Of a DNA stretch of 64,000 nucleotides, positions 40,901 through 48,817 are shown piece after piece. The stretch covers positions 248,001 to 312,000 of the forward strand of contig JAHBTW010000003.1 in NCBI GenBank assembly GCA_019638385.1, read 5' to 3'. How positions within the stretch are numbered: position 1 is the stretch's first letter; every line of letters begins with the position of its first letter. A program made the position numbers and the translations under genes. The notes beneath the pieces were generated by a model. That model was not told the DNA's origin, searched no databases, and saw only the letters and a list, made by a program, of their open reading frames with translations. This DNA is from Saprospiraceae bacterium. Its GTDB lineage: Bacteria; Bacteroidota; Bacteroidia; Chitinophagales; Saprospiraceae.

Positions 40901-41283
40901 GCGGGCTGATGCGCGCCGAAGACTATTCTTTTTATTACATCACGGAGCAAACCGGCGCCTACAACGATTTTTATCAAAATGCCGGCCCTTTCCGGCATGG
41001 GGTGGCGGTGGTGGAAACCAACGGCAAATGGGGCATCATAGACCAACGCGGCATTGCCATCATTCCGCCCAAATACGATAAAATTGAGTCCTTTGAAAAC
41101 GGCTACGCCAAAGTGCGCATCCTCGGCTTCAGCGGCCTGACCAACCTCAACGGCGAACTCATCGTACAACCCGATTACGAATACATCTCTTATGCCGGCG
41201 AAGGGCTATTCCGCGTAGAACAAGGCGATAAGGTAGGTTACTTCGACCAACAGGGGCATTGGGTATGGGATTTGGCAAAGTAA
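37954..41283 (+). CDS. Large exported WG-repeat protein
   Basis: 1109 residues. Signal peptide MKKMIFLLCFLFAGLLSAQQ, then about 20 or more copies of the WG repeat, each near 45-50 residues with the core K-x-G-L-I/F-D-x-x-G-x-x-V-I-P-x-x-Y-D, for example WGLIDASGRVILPPEYDAI, YGLIDTLGRLTVSAIYDEL and WGIIDQRGIAIIPPKYDKI. The N-terminal block (1-360) and the C-terminal block (about 600-1109) are regular; the middle (360-600) is more divergent. WG repeats form extended beta structures of unclear function and often mediate protein contact. No sorting tail, so periplasmic or surface location via another route is inferred. It ends 11 bp before the convergent glmM. Confidence 0.92.
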   Translation: MKKMIFLLCFLFAGLLSAQQAFPVKLNKKWGLIDASGRVILPPEYDAIGEFKHFGFAVMQRSGKVGLLNTQGTEIVRPVYEDLKMIDSSRVAVMDAGEWMIVDLQGRVVLEKGYERVKVLSGGFLAFMRGRKWGVVDSEGRVLSAPAFDEILREPQGLFLTRKNEKYGLLASDGKELIPNHSDAIQFFNDSLFFFKMSGQWGAADARGRIVIPPRFEGYLKVSDQFIKLMSAGRAYLYSLACAGIVTGTEYDNFYPFSRRHVLIRKGKQLGLMDWCGGLTLAVGYDEIQPHDGKTFRVQRAGKWGLYDLQGQELTPPRYDYIAPPKGPVCIVKLAGRYGLLDKDGAELVSPEFQRIEMDGNTARAYGKGKDGAESLAMFEWDDEGHLSDNNNFSRHFRIRISGSPGDAEAKLSPADNNFLLDDFEWFYSPSKDRWGLRRLSDGSIQIEPKFNTIQVYADLGFTLVGMQQTVRGDFERTTFRFEAVYGLVSNVLGRLVTEPVFLDIQLSDFQQGNPLARCIFSDGKHGLVDRIGRIVRRDLAYIGEFNEGIARFASAGALSGSLKTEGNLGRLKDYLATLKAPVIMLDYTEYDQIFQREAWLVCRDCQWGYLDTVGQVKVPAQYTYARDFTNGVGIVECDGKWGMVNLKAETILPCSYDGVQFLENTGNSIIRVYIQQPKYGLIDTLGRLTVSAIYDELGSFREGRLAVKRNGVWGFVDRDGLEVIPCRFREAQPFSEGRAAVKLGRFWGYVDKLGDTEIEFTFTRAGSFHEGLAWVYANDAYGYIDSTGAFAIPAKYERGFDFQNGIARVSTGGQTGLIDTGGRFILKPKYSDIQPFDVNGLALVRFGKTTVRYGLLNRSGAMVTRKPYREIRPFREGLAAVRVKDQFGFIDTTGRLIVPAQYSKVADFSNARAVVQSEGRCGYIDANGTLVVPMDYSRCLDYEQDRAIAYKGLRHPHLLDTQGNVMLEPELNDRLLQFSNGRGLMRAEDYSFYYITEQTGAYNDFYQNAGPFRHGVAVVETNGKWGIIDQRGIAIIPPKYDKIESFENGYAKVRILGFSGLTNLNGELIVQPDYEYISYAGEGLFRVEQGDKVGYFDQQGHWVWDLAK

Positions 41284-41294
41284 CTTATCTTCCA

Positions 41295-42668
41295 TTATTC
41301 AAGAGCCATTTTCATCATAGCCGCGAATTCTTTGGCTTTTTTCTCGGTATTGCTTTCGGCATAGATGCGGATGATGGGTTCCGTATTGGAACGGCGCAAG
41401 TGTACCCAGCCGTCGGGGAAATCAATTTTGAGACCGTCGGAGGTGTTACACTGCTCGTTTTTGAAGCGCTCGTGGAGCGCGGAGAGTAGTTTTTCCATAT
41501 CTGTTTCGGGTGTCAGATTGATTTTGTCCTTTATAATATGGTAATCGGGATACCGGCGGCGAAGTTGAGAGGCCGTTCCGCCGGATTGGCGCAGCAGTGA
41601 TAAAAACAAAGCAATGCCGGCCAATGCATCGCGGCCGTAGTGCAGGTCGGGCAGGATGACGCCGCCGTTGCCTTCTCCGCCGATGACGGCCCCTGCGGCT
41701 TTCATGGTTTCCACCACATTCACCTCCCCGACAGCAGCGGCGAAGTATTGTCCTCCGTGTTGCTGTGTCACATCGCGCAGTGCGCGGGTGGAGGAGAGGT
41801 TAGACACCGTATTGCCGGGCCGCTGCGAGAGCACATAATCGGCTACGGCCACGAGGGTATATTCTTCGCCGAACATACTGCCGTCTTCGCACACAATGGC
41901 CAGGCGATCCACATCTGGATCAACGGCGAAGCCCACGTCGGCGCCGAGTGTGCGCACGGTTTCGGAAAGCTGGGCCAAATGTTCGGGCAGCGGCTCCGGG
42001 TTGTGTGCAAATTCGCCGCTCACATCGCCGTTGATAACGGTGACAACGCAGCCTAATTCGCGGAGCAGTTTCGGCAAAATAACCGCCCCGCTCGAATTCA
42101 CGGCATCTACCACCACATGGAACACCCGTTCGCGAATGGCCTCGGCAGTCACCATCGGCAAGCGGAGGATGCTTTCTATATGGCGGTTCATGTACGCCTC
42201 GCCGAGGTCGGAGCGGCAGGCGCCGAGCCGGTTGTAATCGGCATAGCGAATTTTTCCTTCTTCCAACAGGGCGAGCAATGCCTCGCCATCTTTTTGGGAA
42301 ATAAATTCGCCGGCGGCATTGAGAAATTTGAGCGCATTCCAATGAGCGGGGTTATGGCTTGCCGTGATGATGATACCCGCGCCGGCCTGTTCCCAGGGCA
42401 CGGCCATTTCGACGGTAGGAGTGGTAGAAACGCCGAGGTCCACCACATCTATGCCCAGCGCGATGAGCGTTTGGGCGACCAATGCGCTGACCATAGGCCC
42501 GGAACCCCGCCCGTCGCGACCGATGACGATTTTGGGTGCGTTGCCTTTTTGAAGCAGCCAGGCGCCGAAGGCGGCGGTGCAGGCTACGATGTCTTGCGGG
42601 GTGAGGTTGTCGCCGGCTGTACCGCCGATGGTGCCGCGAATGCCGGAAATAGATTTGATGAGTGCCAA
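41295..42668 (-). CDS. glmM: Phosphoglucosamine mutase / phosphomannomutase family enzyme
   Basis: 457 residues of the alpha-D-phosphohexomutase family. The phosphoserine loop is TASHNP with Ser104; the metal loop is DPDVDRLAI (about 243); the sugar-binding loop GGEGNGGVILP (about 325) and the phosphate loop RRSNTEPIIRIY (about 435) are present. It interconverts hexose 1- and 6-phosphates; in Bacteroidota the single member with this opening (LIKSISGIRGTIGG) is normally annotated GlmM, making GlcN-1-P for peptidoglycan and LPS, but phosphomannomutase activity is possible. Its promoter abuts that of the PAP2 gene. Confidence 0.85.
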   Translation of the reverse strand: MALIKSISGIRGTIGGTAGDNLTPQDIVACTAAFGAWLLQKGNAPKIVIGRDGRGSGPMVSALVAQTLIALGIDVVDLGVSTTPTVEMAVPWEQAGAGIIITASHNPAHWNALKFLNAAGEFISQKDGEALLALLEEGKIRYADYNRLGACRSDLGEAYMNRHIESILRLPMVTAEAIRERVFHVVVDAVNSSGAVILPKLLRELGCVVTVINGDVSGEFAHNPEPLPEHLAQLSETVRTLGADVGFAVDPDVDRLAIVCEDGSMFGEEYTLVAVADYVLSQRPGNTVSNLSSTRALRDVTQQHGGQYFAAAVGEVNVVETMKAAGAVIGGEGNGGVILPDLHYGRDALAGIALFLSLLRQSGGTASQLRRRYPDYHIIKDKINLTPETDMEKLLSALHERFKNEQCNTSDGLKIDFPDGWVHLRRSNTEPIIRIYAESNTEKKAKEFAAMMKMALE

Positions 42669-42683
42669 GATGTGTTTTTTTTA

Positions 42684-42711
42684 GCTGCGAGCTGTGAGCT
42701 ACGAGCTGCGA
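42684..42711. repeat. Four perfect-length heptamers GCTRYGA
   Basis: GCTGCGA, GCTGTGA, GCTACGA, GCTGCGA follow one another without gaps just upstream of glmM (inside its leader). Confidence 0.75.
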
Positions 42712-42772
42712 GGACAAGCGTCTTGCAGCGTCCGGCTCGAAGCGCGCCGCTATTGAGCAAAAAGAATTCCCG

Positions 42773-42788
42773 CAAAAGTATAATTTTG
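42773..42788. promoter_or_regulatory. Abutting divergent -7 elements for glmM and the PAP2 gene
   Basis: CAAAAGTATAATTTTG: the left half read on the reverse strand is TACTTTTG (glmM), the right half on the forward strand is TAATTTTG (PAP2). Both match TAnnTTTG and touch with no base between, forming a near palindrome. Confidence 0.5.
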
Positions 42789-42845
42789 CGCGCTTTCACG
42801 ACACGTTCCTACAACACAAAGTGGAATCCGAAACAACGGCTGCCA

Positions 42846-43415
42846 ATGGAGCAATTACTACAATGGGATCAGGACTTATTCCAACTGATCAATGGAGCAT
42901 GGCGTTCCGCGCTGTTGGATTTTCTGGCGCCGCTGTGGCGGGACAAGCGATTCTGGATACCGCTTTATTTCGTGCTGGCCGGGTATGCTGTTTGGAAATT
43001 CCGCGCCAAAGCGGTGTGGTTTCTATTGTTGTTGGTCATTGCGGTCGGCATCAGCGATACGCTCAGTAGCCGGGTGTTGAAACCCGCCGTGGCCCGGCTC
43101 CGGCCCTGCAATGATGCGGAGATGCAGCCCGATGTGCATTTATTGGTGCATTGCGGGTCGGGATACAGTTTTACCTCCTCACATGCGGCCAATCATTTTG
43201 CGGTAGCGGCCTATTTGTTTATGACGCTGGGTATATTGCACCGGCGCGCGCGCTGGCTGTGGTGGCTGTGGGCTGCTTCGGTCGCTTATGCGCAGGTGTA
43301 TGTGGGGGTACATTATCCCGGCGACATATTCGGGGGCGCCTTGCTCGGTACAGGTATTGGTTTTTTGATCGCCGGGTTATACCTTCGCCGCAGAGACATT
43401 AGCGCATTTTCATAA
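42846..43415 (+). CDS. PAP2-family phosphatase (undecaprenyl-PP phosphatase-like)
   Basis: 189 residues with five to six membrane segments. The PAP2 motifs appear as KPAVARLRP (C1, near 80), SGYSFTSSHAANHF (C2, catalytic-site SH near 108) and AYAQVYVGVHYPGD (C3, His nucleophile and Asp). In C3 the usual Ser-Arg is replaced by Ala-Gln, so the phosphate-contacting Arg of the textbook motif is absent; I believe this variant occurs in other Bacteroidota members. It would dephosphorylate lipid pyrophosphates at the inner membrane. The frame is open far upstream, but the ATG at 42846 fits the promoter and the family start (QWDQDLFQLINGAW). Confidence 0.85.
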   Translation: MEQLLQWDQDLFQLINGAWRSALLDFLAPLWRDKRFWIPLYFVLAGYAVWKFRAKAVWFLLLLVIAVGISDTLSSRVLKPAVARLRPCNDAEMQPDVHLLVHCGSGYSFTSSHAANHFAVAAYLFMTLGILHRRARWLWWLWAASVAYAQVYVGVHYPGDIFGGALLGTGIGFLIAGLYLRRRDISAFS

Positions 43416-43431
43416 AATTCGGAAACTCCGC

Positions 43432-44166
43432 ATGACCACAGTCCAGTATTTCCTGTTGTTTTTCACCGTGTTATTGGGTGGCGGCCTGGGTTTTTACCTC
43501 CAGCGGCTCAACCGCAGCCACCTGAATTTGGTACTCGCCTTCAGCGGCGCATTTTTGCTGGGCATTACGGTGCTGCATCTGATGCCCACCGTATATATAC
43601 AGCAAAAAGAGGTGGCGGGCTTGTGGATACTGCTCGGCTTTTTTATTCAATTGATGCTGGAGCAACTTTCCACCGGGGTAGAACACGGCCATATTCACGC
43701 TCACGCTCACGGCCGCAGAGGCTTCGCCATTCAGGTGATGCTGGGCTTGTGCGTTCACGCTTTTTTGGAAGGCATGCCGCTGAGCGGGTACGATAGCATA
43801 CATGAGGCCCACGGTCACGACCACACCCACAATCACTTATTGTATGGGATCATCTTGCACAAAGCGCCGGCGGCCTTCGCGTTGGTGGTGCTTTTACTCA
43901 GCTCGCACATCAGGCCCGGCATCGTTATTTTCAGCCTTTTCTTTTTTGCGGTCATGTCGCCTGCCGGGGCCTTGGTTACCAAACTGGCCGATGTCAATCA
44001 GGCTACTTTTTCCATTTTGCTTGCCGTTGTTATCGGGTCTTTTTTACATATAGCCACGACGATTTTATTTGAGTCGGGCGATGTGAAGGAGCACCGGGTA
44101 TCGTGGAAAAAATTAGCGGCTATCATTATCGGGGTAGGCTTGTCTTTGTTAACGATGATCAGTTGA
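43432..44166 (+). CDS. ZIP-family divalent metal transporter
   Basis: 244 residues with eight hydrophobic segments. Two histidine-rich loops (HGHIHAHAHGRR near 84 and HEAHGHDHTHNH near 124) and the helix motifs CVHAFLEGMPLSG and LLYGIILHKAPAAFAL match the ZIP transport core (H-x-x-x-E in helices 4 and 5). It should import zinc, iron or manganese across the inner membrane. It begins 16 bp after the PAP2 gene, so they are probably one transcript. Confidence 0.9.
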   Translation: MTTVQYFLLFFTVLLGGGLGFYLQRLNRSHLNLVLAFSGAFLLGITVLHLMPTVYIQQKEVAGLWILLGFFIQLMLEQLSTGVEHGHIHAHAHGRRGFAIQVMLGLCVHAFLEGMPLSGYDSIHEAHGHDHTHNHLLYGIILHKAPAAFALVVLLLSSHIRPGIVIFSLFFFAVMSPAGALVTKLADVNQATFSILLAVVIGSFLHIATTILFESGDVKEHRVSWKKLAAIIIGVGLSLLTMIS

Positions 44167-44282
44167 AATGTCAGAAAAATGGCAATGCCGGCAAAAAAAA
44201 GAGGGATTGATACCCGGATTCTGAAAAAGCGGTATTTTAGCGCAATATTAAAAATTCTTTTACCGATAGCCTGTTTAAGCCT

Positions 44283-47108
44283 ATGAAATTTCATTACACC
44301 ACTATTGTTGTAAGCTTTATTCTGTTTGCGGTGAGTCTGCCATTGGCCGCTCAAGTTGCCATCCGGGGTGAAGTCACCGAGGCCGGCAGTTCCGATCCGC
44401 TGATCGGGGCCAGCGTTACGGTAAAGGGTTCGACAGAAGGAACCGTTACGGAATACGACGGCACTTTTGAGCTCCGGACCCGGTCGCCGCTGCCGCTCAC
44501 CTTAGTCATTTCATACATCGGCTATGATGACCTGGAAGTGACGGTATCGGATGCCAATCAAACGATTAAGATAAAACTGGACCCCAACGTGGTGACTACT
44601 CAAACGGTGGAAGTGACGGGCCAGCGCATCTCCGAAAAACAGCGAGCCAATCCCCTGACCGTGGAATCGCTCGACCTGATCGCCATTAAACAAGCCGCTA
44701 CCGACAACTTCTACGACGGCCTCGGTTCGCTCAAAGGAGTGGACCTCACGGCGGCCAGTTTGGGTTTTAAAATTATCAATACGCGTGGCTTCAACAGCAC
44801 CAGCCCCGTGCGCAGCCTTCAAATTATTGACGGAGTAGATAACCAGGCGCCGGGCCTGAATTTTTCGCTCGGTAATTTTCTCGGCTCCTCCGAGTTAGAT
44901 GTGCTCAAGGTGGATCTCATCGTGGGCGCCAGCTCGGCCTTTTACGGCCCCAATGCTTTCAACGGCGTCATCAGCATGGAAACCAAAAACCCTTTTCTGC
45001 ACAAGGGGCTGTCGGCATCGCTCAAGGCGGGCGAGCGCAGCATGGCCGAGGGCGCTTTCCGTTGGGCCGACGCCTTGAAAAACAAAAACGGCCACGATTT
45101 TTTTGCCTACAAACTCAATTTCTCCCACCTGCGCGCTTATGATTGGGAAGCCGACAACTATGACCCGGTGGACGGCACCGACACAGGCGTGGACAACCCC
45201 GGACGCTACGATGCTGTCAATATATATGGCGATGAGTACTTTGCAGGGTTCGATTATTCCACCTTCGACCTGCATTCGTACCCTGGCCTCGGTATCTGGC
45301 ATCGCACCGGCTACCGGGAAAAAGACTTAGTGGACTACAATACCCGCAATACCAAGGCAAATGCCTCTTTTCATTTTCGCACCAACCCCAAGGCCGCCGA
45401 ATTGTCTCCGGAGTTGATTTTTTCTTCCAGTTTCGGCTCCGGCACTACGGTGTATCAGGGCGACAACCGGTTCAGCCTGCGCGATATTTTGTTTTTTCAA
45501 AACCGCGTGGAGTTCAGAAAGCGCGATAAATTTTTCCTGCGGGCGTATGCGTCCCATGAGGATGCCGGCAACTCGTTCGATCCTTATTTCACAGCCTTGC
45601 TGTTGCAAGACAGCGCCAAGCGCAATACGGAATGGGGTATAGACTATGTGGACTACTGGCTGCGCAACGTGGCGCCGGTCATCAAAAATGCGGAAGGCTT
45701 TCCGGAACTCATGATCACTTTCGACCCGATCACGTTCGAGGTATTGGCCACATTCGACCGGCAAGCCGCGTTGGACTGGCTGGCTGCCAACAACGACCGG
45801 CTCGTGGACTGGCACGCTCAGGCAGAAGCCTTTGCCAACATGGCCAATCCGAGCAGTTCCTCCCGTGCGTTTTATGAGCCGGGCACACAGCGGTTCAGGG
45901 ATGAGTTTAATGAAATATCTTCCAAAAGCCGCAACGAGCAGGGTACGCGCTTCATTGATCGCTCTGCCTTGTATCATGTACATGGAGAGTACAAGTTTAC
46001 GCCGTCGTTTTTAGAATACCTGACGATCGGCGGCAACGGGCGGCTCTACACGCCGGTATCGGAGGGCACTGTTTTTTACGATACGGCCGGCATACGCCTC
46101 ACCAACTATGAGTTTGGGATGTACACCGGTATGGAAAAAGCATTTTTCCATAAAAAACTGAAAGCCTCCTTTGCCTTCCGGGCCGATAAGAATGAGAATT
46201 TTGACTGGTTGTTTTCGCCGGCGGCTTCGTTGGTATGGAAACCTTCGGCCAACAACTACCTGCGCGCCTCGTTTTCCTCTGCCATTCGCAACCCGACGCT
46301 GACCGATCAATACCTCTCGCTCAATGTGGGGCGCGCCATTCTGAGCGGCAATCTGAATGGAGTGGATAGCTTAGTGACCATTTCCTCCCTGCGGCAATTT
46401 CTCGGCACCTTAGACCGCAACCAGTTGGAGTATTTCGACATTGACCCCGTGCGACCGGAGAAGGTGAAAACCTTTGAGCTGGGGTACCGGACCACTTTGT
46501 TTGAAAGGGTTTTTGTGGATGCCGGGTACTATTTCAGCATTTACGACGACTTTTTGGGGTTCAATATCGGCGCCGATCTCGGCCTTGACCCGGCTACCGG
46601 AAGACCGGTGAGGGTGCAGGCGTACCGATATGCCGCCAACTCTACCAATACCGTCACCACACAGGGCTTTTCCATCGGGATGAACTATTACTTCAGCAAT
46701 TATTACATGCTGGCCGGCAACTACTCCTGGAACCGCCTCAACAAAACCTTTGAGGATGATCCGATCATTCCGGCGTTCAATACCCCGGAACACAAGTTCA
46801 ACATCAGCCTCAGCGGCCGGGATATGCCCCTTAATCTGGGTTTTGTAAAACTTCCTAAACTCGGCTTCAACATCAACTACAAATGGATTGAGGGGTTTAC
46901 ATTTGAAGGTTCGCCGCAGTTCACCGGCGAAATACCCACCTACGACCTGGTAGATGCGCAGGTGAACCACGAATGGCGAAGCATCAATACCACCGTAAAA
47001 ATAGGCGCGTCGAATGTGCTTAACAACAAGCAATTCCAAACGTACGGCGGCCCGCGCATCGGGCGATTGGCCTACATTACATTTGTGTATGAGTTCAAAA
47101 AACGATAA
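44283..47108 (+). CDS. TonB-dependent outer-membrane receptor with carboxypeptidase-like N-domain
   Basis: 941 residues. Signal peptide MKFHYTTIVVSFILFAVSLPLAAQ, then a carboxypeptidase-regulatory-like domain (VAIRGEVTEAGSSDPLIGASVTVKG ... ISYIGYDDLEV, 25-100), a plug (NPLTVESLDLIAIKQAATDNFYDGLGSLKGVDLTAASLGFKIINTRGF, about 120-170) and a 22-strand barrel ending RIGRLAYITFVYEFKKR. The plug lacks the SusC 'VDGIP' signature, so this is a plain TonB receptor whose ligand may be a siderophore, vitamin or peptide. The secreted hydrolase gene follows after 27 bp, so the two could handle one substrate: cleavage outside, then uptake. Confidence 0.9.
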   Translation: MKFHYTTIVVSFILFAVSLPLAAQVAIRGEVTEAGSSDPLIGASVTVKGSTEGTVTEYDGTFELRTRSPLPLTLVISYIGYDDLEVTVSDANQTIKIKLDPNVVTTQTVEVTGQRISEKQRANPLTVESLDLIAIKQAATDNFYDGLGSLKGVDLTAASLGFKIINTRGFNSTSPVRSLQIIDGVDNQAPGLNFSLGNFLGSSELDVLKVDLIVGASSAFYGPNAFNGVISMETKNPFLHKGLSASLKAGERSMAEGAFRWADALKNKNGHDFFAYKLNFSHLRAYDWEADNYDPVDGTDTGVDNPGRYDAVNIYGDEYFAGFDYSTFDLHSYPGLGIWHRTGYREKDLVDYNTRNTKANASFHFRTNPKAAELSPELIFSSSFGSGTTVYQGDNRFSLRDILFFQNRVEFRKRDKFFLRAYASHEDAGNSFDPYFTALLLQDSAKRNTEWGIDYVDYWLRNVAPVIKNAEGFPELMITFDPITFEVLATFDRQAALDWLAANNDRLVDWHAQAEAFANMANPSSSSRAFYEPGTQRFRDEFNEISSKSRNEQGTRFIDRSALYHVHGEYKFTPSFLEYLTIGGNGRLYTPVSEGTVFYDTAGIRLTNYEFGMYTGMEKAFFHKKLKASFAFRADKNENFDWLFSPAASLVWKPSANNYLRASFSSAIRNPTLTDQYLSLNVGRAILSGNLNGVDSLVTISSLRQFLGTLDRNQLEYFDIDPVRPEKVKTFELGYRTTLFERVFVDAGYYFSIYDDFLGFNIGADLGLDPATGRPVRVQAYRYAANSTNTVTTQGFSIGMNYYFSNYYMLAGNYSWNRLNKTFEDDPIIPAFNTPEHKFNISLSGRDMPLNLGFVKLPKLGFNINYKWIEGFTFEGSPQFTGEIPTYDLVDAQVNHEWRSINTTVKIGASNVLNNKQFQTYGGPRIGRLAYITFVYEFKKR

Positions 47109-47111
47109 ATC

Positions 47112-47130
47112 TTTTTTCACCAAAACAGAA
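47112..47130 (+). repeat. Second copy of the 19-bp leader sequence
   Basis: TTTTTTCACCAAAACAGAA, identical to 15264-15282, five bases before the start codon at 47136. Confidence 0.6.
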
Positions 47131-47135
47131 TCTTT

Positions 47136-48731
47136 ATGAAGTATTTCAACTCTCTTGTTCTTTTTGCCGCAGTGCTTTTGTTCAGCACAAACGCACAGGC
47201 ACAGGAACGTTATCTCGAGCCGGTTTTTGATGATGTCAATGTAACTTATGATCTGACGTACGGCGTAAACGCCACCGTTCTGCTCGCTACCATAGTTGGA
47301 CAGGCGGTACCGGAAGAGTTAAAGTTCGATTTTTATGAGCCGGCCGATGACGACAACACGTCGCGCCCCTTGGTGCTCTTTTTTCACACGGGCAACTTCC
47401 TGCCCTCCGTACTGAACCAGACGACTTCGGGTACCCGCGGCGACAGCATCAATGTGGAAATCGCCCATCGCTTAGCCAAGATGGGCTATACCGTAGCTAT
47501 CTGTTCCTACCGTTTAGGATGGAACCCCACGGCGCCCACGCAGCCGGAGCGCGCACTGGGCCTCATCCAGGCCGCTTACCGCGGCGTACAGGATGCCCGC
47601 ACGGCCATTCGCTACTTCAAGCGCACGGTGGCCGAGCAGGGCAATCCATTTGGGGTGGACCCTTCCCGCATTGTACTGTGGGGCGAAGGCACCGGAGGAT
47701 ACATCACGCTTGCGACGGCTACTTTAGACCGTTTTCAGGAGATCATATTCACGACCAACCCTCCCGGTAAATTTCTCACCGACCTGAACGGCGACGGCAA
47801 TCCCGATCCCATGGTGAACCCCATTGCCAACGGCGATATTTACGGCACCTCTTACGGCGTATTGCCATTTGCTGCTCCGCCGCTGCCCGCCGGCGATACG
47901 CTTTGCTATCCCAACCATGTGGGGTATGATTCTGATTTCCAATTGTGTGTGAACATGGGCGGCGCATTGGGCGACATCTCCTGGCTCGAAGAAGGCGAGG
48001 TGCCCATGATTTCTTTCCATGTGCCGTTGGACCCCAACGCGCCTTATGACGACGCAGTGCTTATCGTACCCACTACCGGCGACCCGATCGTGCAGGTACA
48101 GGGCAGCTTTGCCGTGGCGGAAAAGGCCAATATGCTGGGCAACAACGATGTGTTCATCGGCATTGACGACGAATACACCGATGCAGCCATTGCCGCTTCG
48201 GCTGTTGCCGGCCACCCCTATCTGGAAGGACTTTATCCGTTCCACCGCGCCGTCAACGGATTCGGTCGCCGCGAAGGCTCTCCCTGGAGCTGGTGGGATG
48301 CAGCGTACTGGGATGCCATTCCGCACCCGACCGGCGCAGGTTCTTACCACTTCATCGGTTTGTTGGGCAATGCTACCATGAGCGCCGCACAAGGCCGCTT
48401 ATACACCGACACCATCATGGGCTATTTTGCGCCCCGCGCTTTTGTCGCTTTGAATCTGGCTTCCTCTACGCAGGAACTCATCAAAGGCGACGAGGTGCGC
48501 CTCACGGCTTTCCCGAACCCGGCAGGGCAGGAGTTGATGCTGCAATCGGCGCCGGAATATCCGATGCAGGATGTTTTGTTGTTCGACATGAGCGGCCGTC
48601 AGGTACAGGCTCATTTCGGCATAGGCAACAATCAGTACCGCATCAGCCGAGGCAATTTGCCGAAAGGCGTCTATGTTGCAAAAATTCGCTTTGAGCAAGG
48701 AATAAAAACGCATAAGATTATGTTCCGTTAA
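47136..48731 (+). CDS. T9SS-secreted alpha/beta-hydrolase-fold protein lacking the nucleophile serine
   Basis: 531 residues. Signal peptide MKYFNSLVLFAAVLLFSTNAQAQ; an alpha/beta-hydrolase fold similar to carboxylesterase/lipase proteins (RPLVLFFHTGNFLPS, oxyanion region near 80; GVQDARTAIRYFKR, 150-163). The nucleophile elbow reads LWGEGTGGY (181-189), so the expected Ser of G-x-S-x-G is Gly185. A His-containing block lies near LEGLYPFHRAVNG. The last 75 residues are a type A sorting domain (LTAFPNPAGQELMLQ ... GNLPKGVYVAKIRF ... HKIMFR). It is either an inactive binding protein or uses another residue. Downstream of the TonB receptor in the same orientation. Confidence 0.82.
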   Translation: MKYFNSLVLFAAVLLFSTNAQAQERYLEPVFDDVNVTYDLTYGVNATVLLATIVGQAVPEELKFDFYEPADDDNTSRPLVLFFHTGNFLPSVLNQTTSGTRGDSINVEIAHRLAKMGYTVAICSYRLGWNPTAPTQPERALGLIQAAYRGVQDARTAIRYFKRTVAEQGNPFGVDPSRIVLWGEGTGGYITLATATLDRFQEIIFTTNPPGKFLTDLNGDGNPDPMVNPIANGDIYGTSYGVLPFAAPPLPAGDTLCYPNHVGYDSDFQLCVNMGGALGDISWLEEGEVPMISFHVPLDPNAPYDDAVLIVPTTGDPIVQVQGSFAVAEKANMLGNNDVFIGIDDEYTDAAIAASAVAGHPYLEGLYPFHRAVNGFGRREGSPWSWWDAAYWDAIPHPTGAGSYHFIGLLGNATMSAAQGRLYTDTIMGYFAPRAFVALNLASSTQELIKGDEVRLTAFPNPAGQELMLQSAPEYPMQDVLLFDMSGRQVQAHFGIGNNQYRISRGNLPKGVYVAKIRFEQGIKTHKIMFR

Positions 48732-48738
48732 GAACCGC

Positions 48739-48796
48739 TATCTTTGACCGCAGGAAAGGGGGGTAGCCGAAAAGGTCTTTCCCCCTTTTCTTTTTT
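48739..48796 (+). terminator. Terminator preceded by a -7-like element
   Basis: A stem pairing GAAAGGGGG (48754-48762) with CCCCCTTTTC (48781-48790) is followed by six T. A TATCTTTG at 48739-48746 just upstream matches the -7 consensus, so the hairpin could also be an attenuator of the next gene. Confidence 0.65.
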
Positions 48797-48817
48797 CCAC
48801 AAACCACTATTTAAATC

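Noticed and set aside
42117..42845. Long N-terminal extension of the PAP2 frame
   Set aside because: It runs antisense through glmM; the ATG at 42846 has a promoter and gives the expected family start.
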